Counted from the first letter of the stretch, positions 52,999 to 61,680 are shown. The stretch: DNA of 64,000 bases from Capnocytophaga sp. oral taxon 338 str. F0234 (GCF_000192225.1 NZ_GL872413.1:1214285-1278284), one strand, 5' to 3'. Notes: a model not told the origin generated them from the letters alone. Translations and numbers: made by a program.

Positions 52999-54039
52999 TT
53001 AATTAATATTATTTAAGAAAGTCATTGTATCCACCCCATCGGCATAGTCAGATAAGGAAGGAATTTGTGTTTGTCCAAAGGGAATAGTGTGAGGAATATT
53101 TCCCTTGCTTACAATGCATTGTATTTGCTCTTTGTCAGCCTCTAAGTGTTGTGTGAGTGTCGATATATTTTTATATCGTTCATAAAAAAGAGTTGCGATA
53201 GGAGAGGCATATTTTTGGTCTTCTTTCAGTAGAAGAAATCCATTTTCTAAAAGTTTGAAGAGGCTCATAAGGTATACTGCTTTGTTATAATCGTAGTTGT
53301 TGAGATATTTCTGATGCTGTAATAGAGTATGATAGGAGTAAATAGCTTCAAAGAAGGGATTAAAATTATATGTTTCAGGTACGAATATTTTAGAGACACT
53401 TCTACAACCTAGACCAAAATATCTAAAAATGTCTTCTCCTAAATTATGCAACTCCTCAGGAGTTTCTTCTCCAGTAAGTACAGCTACTGAATTGCGATTC
53501 TTACGAATAATATGAGGTTTTTTTCCAAAATAGTATTCAAAGTAACGAGCAGTATTATTGCTTCCTGTTGCGATGACGGCATCAAAGTCGGTAATTCTCT
53601 CTTGAGAGAAGTGAGTTAAATCTGCAAAAATAGAATTGATAGCTTTGAGCTTTTCCATGAGGAAAGGGAGTAAAACCTCATCATGGGAGGAGAGCTTGAC
53701 AATAGCTTTATTGCCAGAAAGGAGTACACAGAGTAGATCATGAAAGCCTACTAAGGGGATATTTCCTGCTAAGATAAGAGCTACCTGTTTAGGAGATTTT
53801 TTCTTAATAGAATAGGCGGAAAGCCATTTGCTTAAACTTTCTTCTTTCAGGAGGTTTGTCCAATGCTGTAATGCAAAAAGACAGTTTTCTCTATTAAACC
53901 AAGCATTGTGTTGTTCAGCCTTCTGTAGCACTATTTCTAAATCATGATACAGTGAAGCCTGTTTTCCACATAGGAAAAAGTCATTAAGCATATTGCCTAA
54001 AGTAGCAAAGGCTTGTATTCTTTGTTGTAGGGTGTGCAT
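52999..54039 (-). CDS. Acyl-CoA reductase, LuxC-like
   Basis: A protein of 346 residues of the LuxC-type acyl-CoA reductase family in the aldehyde dehydrogenase fold. Supporting segments are KKSPKQVALILAGNIPLVGFHD in the N-terminal NAD(P)-binding half, NKAIVKLSSHDEVLLPFL, the AVIATGSNNTARYFEYYF block and FRYFGLGCRSVSKIFVPE with the candidate catalytic Cys (about residue 217). The family reduces acyl groups to aldehydes in luminous bacteria, but Bacteroidota homologs next to serC are uncharacterised. A -7 box (54066-54059) is upstream. The recurring serC neighbourhood in Bacteroidota, as I recall it, suggests a conserved but unknown role. Confidence 0.82.
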   Translation of the reverse strand: MHTLQQRIQAFATLGNMLNDFFLCGKQASLYHDLEIVLQKAEQHNAWFNRENCLFALQHWTNLLKEESLSKWLSAYSIKKKSPKQVALILAGNIPLVGFHDLLCVLLSGNKAIVKLSSHDEVLLPFLMEKLKAINSIFADLTHFSQERITDFDAVIATGSNNTARYFEYYFGKKPHIIRKNRNSVAVLTGEETPEELHNLGEDIFRYFGLGCRSVSKIFVPETYNFNPFFEAIYSYHTLLQHQKYLNNYDYNKAVYLMSLFKLLENGFLLLKEDQKYASPIATLFYERYKNISTLTQHLEADKEQIQCIVSKGNIPHTIPFGQTQIPSLSDYADGVDTMTFLNNIN

Positions 54040-54058
54040 GGTAATCTTTTTAAGGATG

Positions 54059-54066
54059 CAAAAATA
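54059..54066 (-). promoter_or_regulatory. Candidate -7 box for acyl-CoA reductase gene
   Basis: TATTTTTG on the minus strand, 20 bp upstream of the start at 54039; matches TAnnTTTG. No clean -33 element. Confidence 0.5.
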
Positions 54067-54228
54067 CGAATAATAATGATTATTGGTTAAATGATTAGTG
54101 ATTAATTAAATAAAAATAATAATTAATTATTAAATATATTCCTTATCAAATTTAACTTTTCTTTAATCGCTGATATTCTTATAGTTATAACAAAAAATAA
54201 AAAATATTAAAAAATAATACTACTTTGT

Positions 54229-54261
54229 TTTGCAAGGTACTGAATTTTTTTTATAATTTTG
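54229..54261 (+). promoter_or_regulatory. Promoter of padR-pspC operon
   Basis: TTTG (54229-54232), 21-bp spacer, TAATTTTG (54254-54261), 20 bp before the padR ATG. It is a good Bacteroidota promoter and the likely site of autoregulation by the PadR protein, though I see no perfect operator palindrome. Confidence 0.65.
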
Positions 54262-54280
54262 TAGCACAAAAAGGATACTT

Positions 54281-54613
54281 ATGGAAGCTATTAATTTAGA
54301 AAAAATCAAAACCCAAATGCGAAAGGGTGTATTGGAGATGTGTATCCTCTCCATTATTCATAAGAAGGAGGAAGTATATGCATCGGACATTATGGAAGCA
54401 CTCAAACAAGCAGACATGATTGTAGTGGAGGGTACCCTCTATCCACTCATGACTCGTCTGAAAAATGCTGAACTGCTAAACTATTCTTGGCGAGAATCCA
54501 CCTCAGGACCACCCAGAAAGTATTACACACTTACTGACAAGGGATATTCCTTCCTTAGGGAAGCCCTTGCCTCATGGAATGAATTACAAACAACAATAGC
54601 CAAACTTATTTAA
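54281..54613 (+). CDS. PadR family transcriptional regulator
   Basis: A winged-helix repressor of 110 residues in the short PadR-s1 subfamily. MRKGVLEMCILSIIHKKE starts the first helix, ASDIMEALKQADMIVVEGTLYP contains the recognition helix, and the wing follows with YSWRESTSGPPRKYYTLTDKG, a conserved PadR pattern. It starts 20 bp downstream of a good promoter and ends 2 bp before the PspC-domain gene, so it most likely controls its own operon. The inducing signal is unknown; PadR-PspC pairs are usually tied to envelope stress. Confidence 0.95.
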   Translation: MEAINLEKIKTQMRKGVLEMCILSIIHKKEEVYASDIMEALKQADMIVVEGTLYPLMTRLKNAELLNYSWRESTSGPPRKYYTLTDKGYSFLREALASWNELQTTIAKLI

Positions 54614-54615
54614 TC

Positions 54616-56331
54616 ATGGACAAAACACATAATATTAGCTTAGGCGGTTTTTCTTTTACAATAGAAAATGATGCCTATCAGAAACTCTCCACTTATCTTA
54701 TGAAGGTGCGTCAATTTTTAGGAGACTCCTCCGATACCAATGAGATTATCTTTGATGTAGAGCAACGTATGGCAGAACTACTAAAAGCTCATACACAAAC
54801 AGTTGAAGTGGTTACCCAAGAAGATGTGGATTACCTTATAGAAGTTTTGGGTAAGCCAGAACAATATGTAGATGAATCCCAAGAGGCTATTACCGAAGAG
54901 AAAAGGACTAAATTTTCCTTTAAAGGAAGAAAGCTCTACCGCGATATGGATGATAAAAAAATAGGTGGAGTACTCTCTGGAATTAGTTATTATTTCCAGA
55001 TAGATGTTTCTTTGTTACGAATTATCTTTTTATTACTGTTCTTAACTAATAGTTTTGCCTTTTTCTTTAGTACTTCTTTCTGGTTATTGCTCTATATTAT
55101 TTTTTGGGTAGTAGTGCCACCAGCCAATACAACTGCAGAAAAGTTGGAGATGAAAGGAGTAGCAGTGAATTTGGATACACTTTCCTCATTCAAGGAAAAT
55201 ACTCATTCTCAGAGAAAAGAATGGTATAGAAGTGTGACAGATTGGAAATTAGGAGGCGTGTTGGGAGGTTTTGCTCAGTGTTATTCGCTCAACAGCACTT
55301 GGCTGAGAATAGGATATGTTATCTTTAGCTTACTTTTCTTCTTCACAAGGAATGTGGGGATGCTCTTTCCTGTTATTCTTTACCTTATTTTATGGGTTTT
55401 GCTTAAGAAAGAAGGAAAAGAAGATGAAAAAAATAGAAATGCAGTGAAGGAGAGTAGTGACAAAATCTCTAAAGAGTCCCATAGTTCCTCTTTCTTTTGG
55501 AGTTTTTTTAGAATATTTTTTAAAGCTATAGGATATTTTATTGCTACGATTATTTTTATAGTTCTATTTTCTGTATTTTTATCATTGCTCCTCAGTTTAT
55601 TAGGAGTAGGATTTGCGGGAGGAATTACCTCGGTATTGCTTACTGATTATGCTCCTTTTATTTTATCAGAATGGCAAAAAGTATTATTTTATATTATTTT
55701 AGCAATAGCTTTTGTGTTGTTGTTTTCTATACTTGTATTATTCTGTTTCAAAATCTTTTCCTCATCGCATTACAAAACGCCAAAGGCTTGGTTCTTGGCA
55801 AATATTCTACTCTTTGTTTTTTCTCTTCTGGGAGGGCTTACTCTTGCAGCAAGTGTCTGTAAGAACTTTGTGGCTGAGAATAGAGCAGAGGAAAAAATAC
55901 CAATAAACGTCTCTTCCGATACACTTTTCATTCAGGAAAAGCATATAGCTCCCTGGCAATATAGCATACTCTTGGATAGTAAAGGTGATGGTAAAAGTGG
56001 AAAAGTACATTTCTTAAAATTAGCCTCTACACAGGAGAAAACGCCCTTTTTACTTGTGGAGACTTATTCTAAAGGGAGAAATATAGATGATGCTTTAGAG
56101 AATGCCCAAAAAATAAACTTCCCTTTAGAGATTAAAGATAACAATATTCAAATTCCTAATGGATTTTCACTAAAAAAGGGAAACCCTTTTCGCTTTCAGG
56201 AAGTGTATATAAAGTTATTTGTCCCCTCAGGAAAGGTAGTCAATTTCTCTTCATTTCCCACAATGAAGAGAGGAAGTATGCTTCCACAAGGCACTTTTCA
56301 AGCGATCAATGATAGCATTATAAAAAAATAG
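54616..56331 (+). CDS. PspC-domain envelope stress protein
   Basis: A membrane protein of 571 residues. Residues 1-95 are a cytoplasmic N-terminal domain. Two PspC domains follow: KLYRDMDDKKIGGVLSGISY (about 107-172) and EWYRSVTDWKLGGVLGGFAQ (about 200-265), each ending in paired helices. Three or four more helices lie in residues about 290-415, then a C-terminal domain of about 155 residues, probably periplasmic, with a DUF-like beta-rich pattern. PspC proteins sense or answer membrane stress with PspA-type proteins in other bacteria; no PspA is here. It is translationally close to padR (2 bp). A hairpin terminator lies at 56373. Confidence 0.9.
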   Translation: MDKTHNISLGGFSFTIENDAYQKLSTYLMKVRQFLGDSSDTNEIIFDVEQRMAELLKAHTQTVEVVTQEDVDYLIEVLGKPEQYVDESQEAITEEKRTKFSFKGRKLYRDMDDKKIGGVLSGISYYFQIDVSLLRIIFLLLFLTNSFAFFFSTSFWLLLYIIFWVVVPPANTTAEKLEMKGVAVNLDTLSSFKENTHSQRKEWYRSVTDWKLGGVLGGFAQCYSLNSTWLRIGYVIFSLLFFFTRNVGMLFPVILYLILWVLLKKEGKEDEKNRNAVKESSDKISKESHSSSFFWSFFRIFFKAIGYFIATIIFIVLFSVFLSLLLSLLGVGFAGGITSVLLTDYAPFILSEWQKVLFYIILAIAFVLLFSILVLFCFKIFSSSHYKTPKAWFLANILLFVFSLLGGLTLAASVCKNFVAENRAEEKIPINVSSDTLFIQEKHIAPWQYSILLDSKGDGKSGKVHFLKLASTQEKTPFLLVETYSKGRNIDDALENAQKINFPLEIKDNNIQIPNGFSLKKGNPFRFQEVYIKLFVPSGKVVNFSSFPTMKRGSMLPQGTFQAINDSIIKK

Positions 56332-56372
56332 CAATCCTCAGAAGTCTCATAAAATAATTTTTGATTAGCTTT

Positions 56373-56403
56373 AAAACAGAGATATTCCACATATCTCTGT
56401 TTT
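56373..56403 (+). terminator. Hairpin terminator after PspC gene
   Basis: A 13-bp perfect stem (56373-56385 with 56391-56403, core CAGAGATAT/ATATCTCTG), a 5-nt loop TCCAC, and a T-rich run through 56410. A textbook intrinsic terminator for the padR-pspC operon. Confidence 0.9.
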
Positions 56404-56605
56404 TTCTTTTAATAAAACCTTACAATCCAATTGTAAATGTACGACATTTTTGAAGTTTTGTCAAGTTAAAAATTTATTAAAACAATAAGATATAAAAACT
56501 TTTGATGATAAATAATTTGAAAAACTGGCGATGATAGCGATCTCTTTTACATCATCTTTCTTCTTCTTTTTTGTATAAGTATTTTTCTTATTCTTCGTCT
56601 TTGTT

Positions 56606-56749
56606 TTAAGCGATAATAACAATTATTGTATCGCTACCTGCGATAATAGGGATAGGTAGATTATTGCTTTCAATAGAATATTGCACGCTTCTAACAATTC
56701 CTTTTTCAGTTACTTTAATAATGTTGTATCTTTGTGATATGTTAAAAGA
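56606..56749 (-). pseudogene. Possible coding remnant (no start codon)
   Basis: The minus strand is open for 47 codons with protein-like composition (VTEKGIVRSVQYSIESNNLP, then IPIIAGSDTIIVIIA) between a TAA and a TAA, but has no ATG, GTG or TTG start near its front. Beyond the stop, a frame shifted by one base continues with a Lys-rich stretch and VKEIAIIASFSNYLSS. This suggests a broken gene with a frameshift. I do not recognise the family; chance cannot be excluded at this length. Confidence 0.25.
56727..56734 (+). promoter_or_regulatory. Candidate upstream -7 box for prfA
   Basis: TATCTTTG, perfect to TAnnTTTG, 83 bp before the prfA start. It overlaps the edge of the possible coding remnant on the other strand. 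Confidence 0.4.
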
Positions 56750-56785
56750 TTAGGAGAAAACGGTGTTCATTTCACAAAATTGTAT

Positions 56786-56793
56786 TATTTTTG
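56786..56793 (+). promoter_or_regulatory. Candidate -7 box for prfA
   Basis: TATTTTTG plus C, 24 bp before the ATG at 56818. Because the box covers 56791, the TTG there cannot be the prfA start. Confidence 0.6.
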
Positions 56794-56817
56794 CACCTTG
56801 ATAAAATAATATGGGAT

Positions 56818-57891
56818 ATGTTAGCACGATTAGATATTGTAAAACAACGATTTGATGAGGTTTCTGACCTTATTATCCAACCGAATATCATAGCTGACCA
56901 AAAGCGCTATGTACAGCTTACAAAGGAGTATAAGGAGCTTAAACAACTTATGGATAAGCGTGAGGAATATATTGTTATAACAGGAAATATTGCTGAGGCA
57001 GAGGAAATCATAAAGGACGGAAGTGATGCTGAAATGGTAGAGATGGCACATCTTCAATTGGAAGAAGCCAAAGAAAGACTTCCTCAGCTTGAAGAGGAAA
57101 TAAAATTCTTACTTATTCCTAAAGATCCTGAGGATAGTAAGAATGCAGTGATGGAAATCCGTGCAGGGACAGGAGGAGATGAAGCATCAATCTTTGCAGG
57201 AGATCTTTATCGTATGTATAGTAAGTATTGTCAGGATAAGGGATGGAGTGTTTCTGTAATGGATATGAATGAAGGTACTTCAGGGGGATTTAAGGAAATC
57301 ATCTTGGAAATCAACGGAGAGGATGTATATGGCACATTGAAATTTGAAGCAGGTGTACATAGGGTACAGCGCGTGCCACAAACTGAAACACAGGGACGTG
57401 TACATACCTCTGCAGCCACTGTTATAGTATTGCCTGAGGCAGAAGAGTTTGATGTAGAACTTAATATGGAGGACGTTAAGATTATCCGAACTACTTCCAC
57501 AGGTCCTGGAGGGCAGTCTGTCAATACAACTTATTCAGCTATTCAACTTCAACATATCCCTACAGGAATAGAAGTACGTTGCCAAGATGAAAAGTCTCAA
57601 CATAAGAATCTTGATAAGGCACTGAAAGTGCTCCGTTCTCGCCTATATGAGATGGAACTTGCTAAGAAGATGGAGGCCGACTCAGCTCGTCGTAAGAGTA
57701 TGGTGTCCAGTGGTGACAGAAGTGCTAAAATACGTACTTATAACTATCCTCAAGGGCGTGTTACTGATCATCGCATCGGGCTTACCCTCTACGATTTAGG
57801 CAATATCATCAATGGAGATATTCAGCGCCTTATTGACGAACTTCAATTGGCTGAAAATACTGAAAAACTTAAGGAGGGAGACATTTTTTAA
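56818..57891 (+). CDS. prfA: Peptide chain release factor 1
   Basis: RF1 releases the peptide at UAA and UAG codons. I start it at the ATG at 56818 ([15 protein letters not shown]), giving 357 residues; the longer TTG frame from 56791 begins inside the promoter. Visible are the recognition region around residues 180-200, and the catalytic GGQ in [16 protein letters not shown] (residues about 228-232), where the Gln is methylated by PrmC. C-terminal [14 protein letters not shown] is conserved. It distinguishes itself from RF2 by GGQSVN and the stop-codon recognition segment. It appears to be monocistronic; yicC is convergent with a 51-bp gap. Confidence 0.97.
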   Translation: MLARLDIVKQRFDEVSDLIIQPNIIADQKRYVQLTKEYKELKQLMDKREEYIVITGNIAEAEEIIKDGSDAEMVEMAHLQLEEAKERLPQLEEEIKFLLIPKDPEDSKNAVMEIRAGTGGDEASIFAGDLYRMYSKYCQDKGWSVSVMDMNEGTSGGFKEIILEINGEDVYGTLKFEAGVHRVQRVPQTETQGRVHTSAATVIVLPEAEEFDVELNMEDVKIIRTTSTGPGGQSVNTTYSAIQLQHIPTGIEVRCQDEKSQHKNLDKALKVLRSRLYEMELAKKMEADSARRKSMVSSGDRSAKIRTYNYPQGRVTDHRIGLTLYDLGNIINGDIQRLIDELQLAENTEKLKEGDIF

Positions 57892-57942
57892 TAAGGTAAA
57901 AGATAGTAGTTAATAATGTTCTATTACCTTTTACTTTTTTCT

Positions 57943-58803
57943 TTACAAGATATTGAGTACTTGTTCTTTTATTTTCTCTAGTTCGTTTTTCATTAGTACA
58001 ACAATTTGTTGCATTTGTGCATGATTGGCTTTTGAACCTAATGTATTAATTTCTCTCCCTATTTCTTGAGCAATAAAGCCAAGTTTTCGTCCGCTGGATT
58101 GAGGTTCATTTAAAGTAGTAAGGAAATAGTTTAGGTGATTGGCAAGGCGCACTTTTTCTTCAGTGATATCCAGTTTTTCAAAATAAAAGATTAGCTCTTG
58201 TTCAAAGCGATTTTCATCCACTCGGTCTTTTATTTCCTCAATGGCTTTCTCCATACGATTGCGGATAGCTGCTAACCTTTCGGAATCTAGCTGTTCTATT
58301 TCTTGTAGGAGTTGTTGAATATTTTGGATATGTAGTACGAAGTCCTTTTCAAGAATAGCTCCCTCGGTGGTACGAAACTCCTGTAACTGCTTGAGTGCTT
58401 CAAGTAAATGTATCTCTATCTGAGTGAATTCTTCTTCATCAACTTCTTCTATGGGAATAGTAAGGGCATCAGGCATACGTACAGCCATTTTCAGAAGTTC
58501 CCATTGAGGGGCATTGGGAGTAATGGCTTGCATTTGTTTGATATATCCTTGTACAATAGGAGCATTGATAGTAGAGTTGGTACTCTCAGAGGTGTTTTCT
58601 ACTGTAAGGATAAAATCAATTTTTCCACGTTCTAAAGTATCTGAAATAAGTTTCCTTAAAGGAAGTTCTTTTTCTCTATAAACTTGAGCAATGCGGGTAT
58701 TAAGATCTATTGCCTTACTATTAAGGGACTTTATCTCAATAGTAATTTTCTTATCTTCTAATTGAAGCGTGCTTTTTCCAAAGCCAGTCATGGATTGTAT
58801 CAT
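57943..58803 (-). CDS. YicC family endoribonuclease-like protein
   Basis: Start at ATG 58803, so the protein opens MIQSMTGFGKSTLQLEDKK, the conserved YicC start (286 residues). The 36 extra upstream codons of the open frame are ruled out because a -7 box TACCTTTG lies within them at 58838-58831. The C-terminal block RKLGFIAQEIGREINTLGSKA is the DUF1732 signature. E. coli YicC is an endoribonuclease that helps degrade the small RNA RyhB; the family is widespread and often sits near gmk (guanylate kinase), which is not seen here. Confidence 0.92.
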   Translation of the reverse strand: MIQSMTGFGKSTLQLEDKKITIEIKSLNSKAIDLNTRIAQVYREKELPLRKLISDTLERGKIDFILTVENTSESTNSTINAPIVQGYIKQMQAITPNAPQWELLKMAVRMPDALTIPIEEVDEEEFTQIEIHLLEALKQLQEFRTTEGAILEKDFVLHIQNIQQLLQEIEQLDSERLAAIRNRMEKAIEEIKDRVDENRFEQELIFYFEKLDITEEKVRLANHLNYFLTTLNEPQSSGRKLGFIAQEIGREINTLGSKANHAQMQQIVVLMKNELEKIKEQVLNIL

Positions 58804-58830
58804 CTTCTCAAAGGTTCTGTTTGACGTGTG

Positions 58831-58838
58831 CAAAGGTA
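58831..58838 (-). promoter_or_regulatory. Candidate -7 box for yicC
   Basis: TACCTTTG on the minus strand, 27 bp upstream of the ATG at 58803. It decides the yicC start, because the longer frame would begin upstream of it. Confidence 0.6.
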
Positions 58839-58877
58839 CTAAAATATCCTTTAGAAATATCAAAAAGTTCTTTAAAA

Positions 58878-58908
58878 TTGCATATTGTAAATTAATTTTG
58901 TACATTTG
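58878..58908 (+). promoter_or_regulatory. Promoter of AAA+ regulator gene
   Basis: TTG (58878-58880), 20-bp spacer, TACATTTG plus C (58901-58908), 36 bp before the ATG at 58945. A good sigma-70-type Bacteroidota promoter, not a sigma-54 one (no GG-N10-GC pattern). Confidence 0.65.
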
Positions 58909-58944
58909 CAAAGTTTTTATATTTAATCAAGGAAAATCCATAGA

Positions 58945-60201
58945 ATGGACATTCAATCTGTAAAACAACGTTTTGGAATTATAGGAAATGACTCCAAACT
59001 AAATCTTGCTATAGAAAAGGCAGTCCGTATAGCTCCCACCGATGTTTCTGTACTGATAACAGGTGAGAGTGGAGTAGGAAAGGAGGCATTTGCACATATT
59101 ATACATACCCTCTCCAGCAGAAAACATGGCAAGTACATAGCTATTAACTGTGGAGCTATTCCAGAAGGAACTATTGATTCTGAGTTATTTGGTTTTAAGG
59201 CTGGAAGTTTTACTCATGCAGGGAAAGAGGATAAAAAAGGGTATTTTGAGGAAGCCAATGGAGGCACTATTTTCTTGGATGAAGTAGGGGAGCTCCCTCT
59301 TTCAGCACAGGTACGACTCTTGCGGGTGTTGGAGAATGGAGAGTTCATCCGTGTGGGAGACTCTACTCCTCGAAAAACCGATGTGCGTATTGTGGCAGCA
59401 ACGAATGTAAAAATGCAAGAAGCTCTCAAGAAAGGGCGCTTTCGTGAAGACTTATATTATAGACTTAATACAGTAGAAATTTTCTTGCCACCGTTAAGAG
59501 ATAGAAAGGAGGATATACATCTATTATTTAGAAAGTTTGCTTCGGATTTTGCACAGAAGTACCGAATGCCTACTATACAACTCTCTGAAGAAGCTGTAAA
59601 AGAACTTATTCGTTATCGCTGGCCTGGCAATATTCGTCAGCTTAAGAATATTGCAGAACAAATTTCCGTGGTAGAACAAAAAAGAGAAATTTCTGCTGAA
59701 ACGCTTCTTTCCTATTTACCTCAAGAAGGAGGTAGTAATTTGCCAGCTATGATTTCACAAACTAAAACGGAAAGTGATTTTGCCTCTGAGAGAGAAATTC
59801 TTTATAAGGTACTCTTTGATATGCGTAATGATCTGAATGACCTTAAGCAACTTACCTTTAAACTTATTGAAGAAGGTAATACGCCTAAAGTACAGGAGGA
59901 AAATCAAACACTTATTCACAAGCTGTATGGCTCACAGGGAACCCCTTATTCTGATACAAATAGCGAACCAGCTATGATGTTACTCTCTCATGAAAAATCT
60001 CCTTTGGTGCGTGGGCATCGCCATTATGATTTTGCTGAAGAGATTCAAGAAGAAGAACCTATTTCCCTGCAAGATAAGGAAGTAGAACTTATAAGGAAAG
60101 CATTAGAACGGCATCGTGGTAAGCGTAAGGAAGCTGCTAAGGAACTAGGTATTTCTGAAAGAACGCTCTACCGAAAAATAAAACAATATGATTTAGAATA
60201 A
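58945..60201 (+). CDS. Sigma-54-type AAA+ transcriptional regulator with altered GAFTGA
   Basis: A protein of 418 residues. There is no receiver or GAF domain; the AAA+ domain starts almost at once with Walker A GESGVGKEA (40-48) and has Walker B TIFLDEVGELPL (108-119), the arginine-finger region FREDLYYRL, and a C-terminal Fis-type helix-turn-helix (GKRKEAAKELGISERTLYRK, about 392-411). The loop that contacts sigma-54, GAFTGA in activators, reads GSFTHA (residues 87-92): Ser and His replace Ala and Gly. It may be a variant that no longer binds sigma-54 or one matched to another partner. Ordinary regulators of this group in flavobacteria sit near lptE, as I recall; here it is 28 kb away. Confidence 0.88.
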   Translation: MDIQSVKQRFGIIGNDSKLNLAIEKAVRIAPTDVSVLITGESGVGKEAFAHIIHTLSSRKHGKYIAINCGAIPEGTIDSELFGFKAGSFTHAGKEDKKGYFEEANGGTIFLDEVGELPLSAQVRLLRVLENGEFIRVGDSTPRKTDVRIVAATNVKMQEALKKGRFREDLYYRLNTVEIFLPPLRDRKEDIHLLFRKFASDFAQKYRMPTIQLSEEAVKELIRYRWPGNIRQLKNIAEQISVVEQKREISAETLLSYLPQEGGSNLPAMISQTKTESDFASEREILYKVLFDMRNDLNDLKQLTFKLIEEGNTPKVQEENQTLIHKLYGSQGTPYSDTNSEPAMMLLSHEKSPLVRGHRHYDFAEEIQEEEPISLQDKEVELIRKALERHRGKRKEAAKELGISERTLYRKIKQYDLE

Positions 60202-60337
60202 GTTTTTATTTTGTACATGAATCCTATTTTTATTGGATATTGAATGGATACAATTTAAAAAAAGAATATAAGGAATTTACTTTTTAAAGAAAATGTATAG
60301 GAAAACGATAATTAATATAATATAATCGTAGAAAAGA

Positions 60338-60368
60338 TTGTTTATTTTCAAAAAAAATTGTAATTTTG
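60338..60368 (+). promoter_or_regulatory. Promoter of M64 peptidase gene
   Basis: TTG (60338-60340), 20-bp spacer, TAATTTTG plus C (60361-60368), 27 bp before the ATG at 60396. Fits the Bacteroidota consensus. Confidence 0.65.
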
Positions 60369-60395
60369 CGAGAGTAACATTAATTCTATTACATA

Positions 60396-61664
60396 ATGAA
60401 AAAAATTATCACCCTTGTAGCCTTATTATTCGTAGGAGTAAGTCAGGCACAGTCCTATGACACTTATTTTACAAAGGAGGCGTTGCGATTGGATTTTTAC
60501 CTTTATGGAACGAAAAATACAATCAATGCCACCCTTAAAGGGCTTAAGCAAGAACCTCTTTTTGGCGGTTCTCATACACATCTGATACATCCTAATCAGG
60601 GAGAATATCGAGTACAAGTGAAGGAGAAAGACTCTCATAAAGTACTTTATTCCAAAGGAATGGTTACGCTCTTTGAAGAATGGCAAAGTATGGAGACAGA
60701 TGATAAAAAAGTAGAATTCTTTGAAATTCCCTGCCAAGTACCTTTTCCTAAACAAGTGGTAGAGGTAACCTTTGATCGAAGGCTCAGAAACGGTAGCTTT
60801 CAGACTATTTTCCAAACGAAAATAGATCCTACTGACTATAGAATTATAAAGGATACTCCACCTCAGTATCCCATCAAAACTATTCTTGAGAATGGAAGTT
60901 ATGAAAAGAAATTGGATATTGCTGTACTTCCCGAAGGATATACTCAAGCAGAGATGGATAAGTTCCTTTCAGATGCAAAAAGACTTTTTGATTATCTTTT
61001 CTCTATTGCTCCATATGATAAGTATAAGAAAAATTTTAATATTTATGCTATATTAAGTCCTTCTCAGGAAAGTGGGACAGATATGGAGGGAAGCCCAACC
61101 AATTATAAGAATACGTTATTTGATTCTCATTTTTATTCCTTTGGCTTGGACAGATACCTAACCTGCCCCTCCTTATTTAAGGTGGCAGATGTTGCCAGTG
61201 GAGTGCCTTATGACCAGTTATTTGTAATTGTCAATACAAAAGAATATGGAGGAGGAGCCTTTTATAATTTAATAAATCTGAATGTATCAGATAACAAATA
61301 TGCCGAAAAGACTTTTGTACATGAGTTTGGTCATGGATTAGTAGGTTTGGCAGATGAATATTATTATGAAGAGGGAATGGGAAGTCGTTACAATCTAAAA
61401 ATAGAACCTTGGGAAGCAAATATTACTACCTTAGTGAACTTCCAAAGTAAATGGAAGGATCTAGTAGATAAAAAAACACCAATCCCTACTCCACGTACGG
61501 AGAAATACAAAGACAAGGTAGGCGCTTTTGAAGGAGGGGGATATCTCTCTAAGGGGATGTATAGCCCTATGCAGGATTGTAGAATGAAGTCCATACAGAG
61601 CAATGAATTTTGTCCTGTATGTACTCGTGCTATAGAAAGGACAATGCGTTTTTATGCAGAATAA
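60396..61664 (+). CDS. Secreted M64-family metallopeptidase
   Basis: A protein of 422 residues with a signal peptide (MKKIITLVALLFVGVSQAQ). The N-terminal ~150 residues are a beta-rich domain and the peptidase domain begins near LDIAVLPEGYTQAEMDKF, a family signature. The zinc site HEFGHGLVGLADEYYY (about residues 309-324) has HExxHxxxxxxD, as in MEROPS family M64, whose founding member cleaves IgA. Further Cys residues near the C-terminus (CRMKS, CPVCTR) may form disulfides. It has its own promoter and a strong terminator, so it is monocistronic. Target and localisation (periplasm, outer surface) are not shown by sequence; no C-terminal sorting domain is visible. Confidence 0.9.
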   Translation: MKKIITLVALLFVGVSQAQSYDTYFTKEALRLDFYLYGTKNTINATLKGLKQEPLFGGSHTHLIHPNQGEYRVQVKEKDSHKVLYSKGMVTLFEEWQSMETDDKKVEFFEIPCQVPFPKQVVEVTFDRRLRNGSFQTIFQTKIDPTDYRIIKDTPPQYPIKTILENGSYEKKLDIAVLPEGYTQAEMDKFLSDAKRLFDYLFSIAPYDKYKKNFNIYAILSPSQESGTDMEGSPTNYKNTLFDSHFYSFGLDRYLTCPSLFKVADVASGVPYDQLFVIVNTKEYGGGAFYNLINLNVSDNKYAEKTFVHEFGHGLVGLADEYYYEEGMGSRYNLKIEPWEANITTLVNFQSKWKDLVDKKTPIPTPRTEKYKDKVGAFEGGGYLSKGMYSPMQDCRMKSIQSNEFCPVCTRAIERTMRFYAE

Positions 61665-61680
61665 ATAATTGATTGAAGAA

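Larger units (their letters stand above)
56404..56817. other. Intergenic region, about 415 bp
   Basis: Between the PspC terminator and prfA. It contains two -7 box candidates for prfA (56727-56734 and 56786-56793) and, on the minus strand, an open frame without start codon (56606-56749) that looks like decayed coding sequence. I see no RNA gene. Confidence 0.6.

Noticed and set aside
60426-60947. 173-codon minus-strand ORF opposite the M64 gene
   Set aside because: The plus-strand frame has a signal peptide, zinc motif, promoter and terminator; the antisense frame has none.
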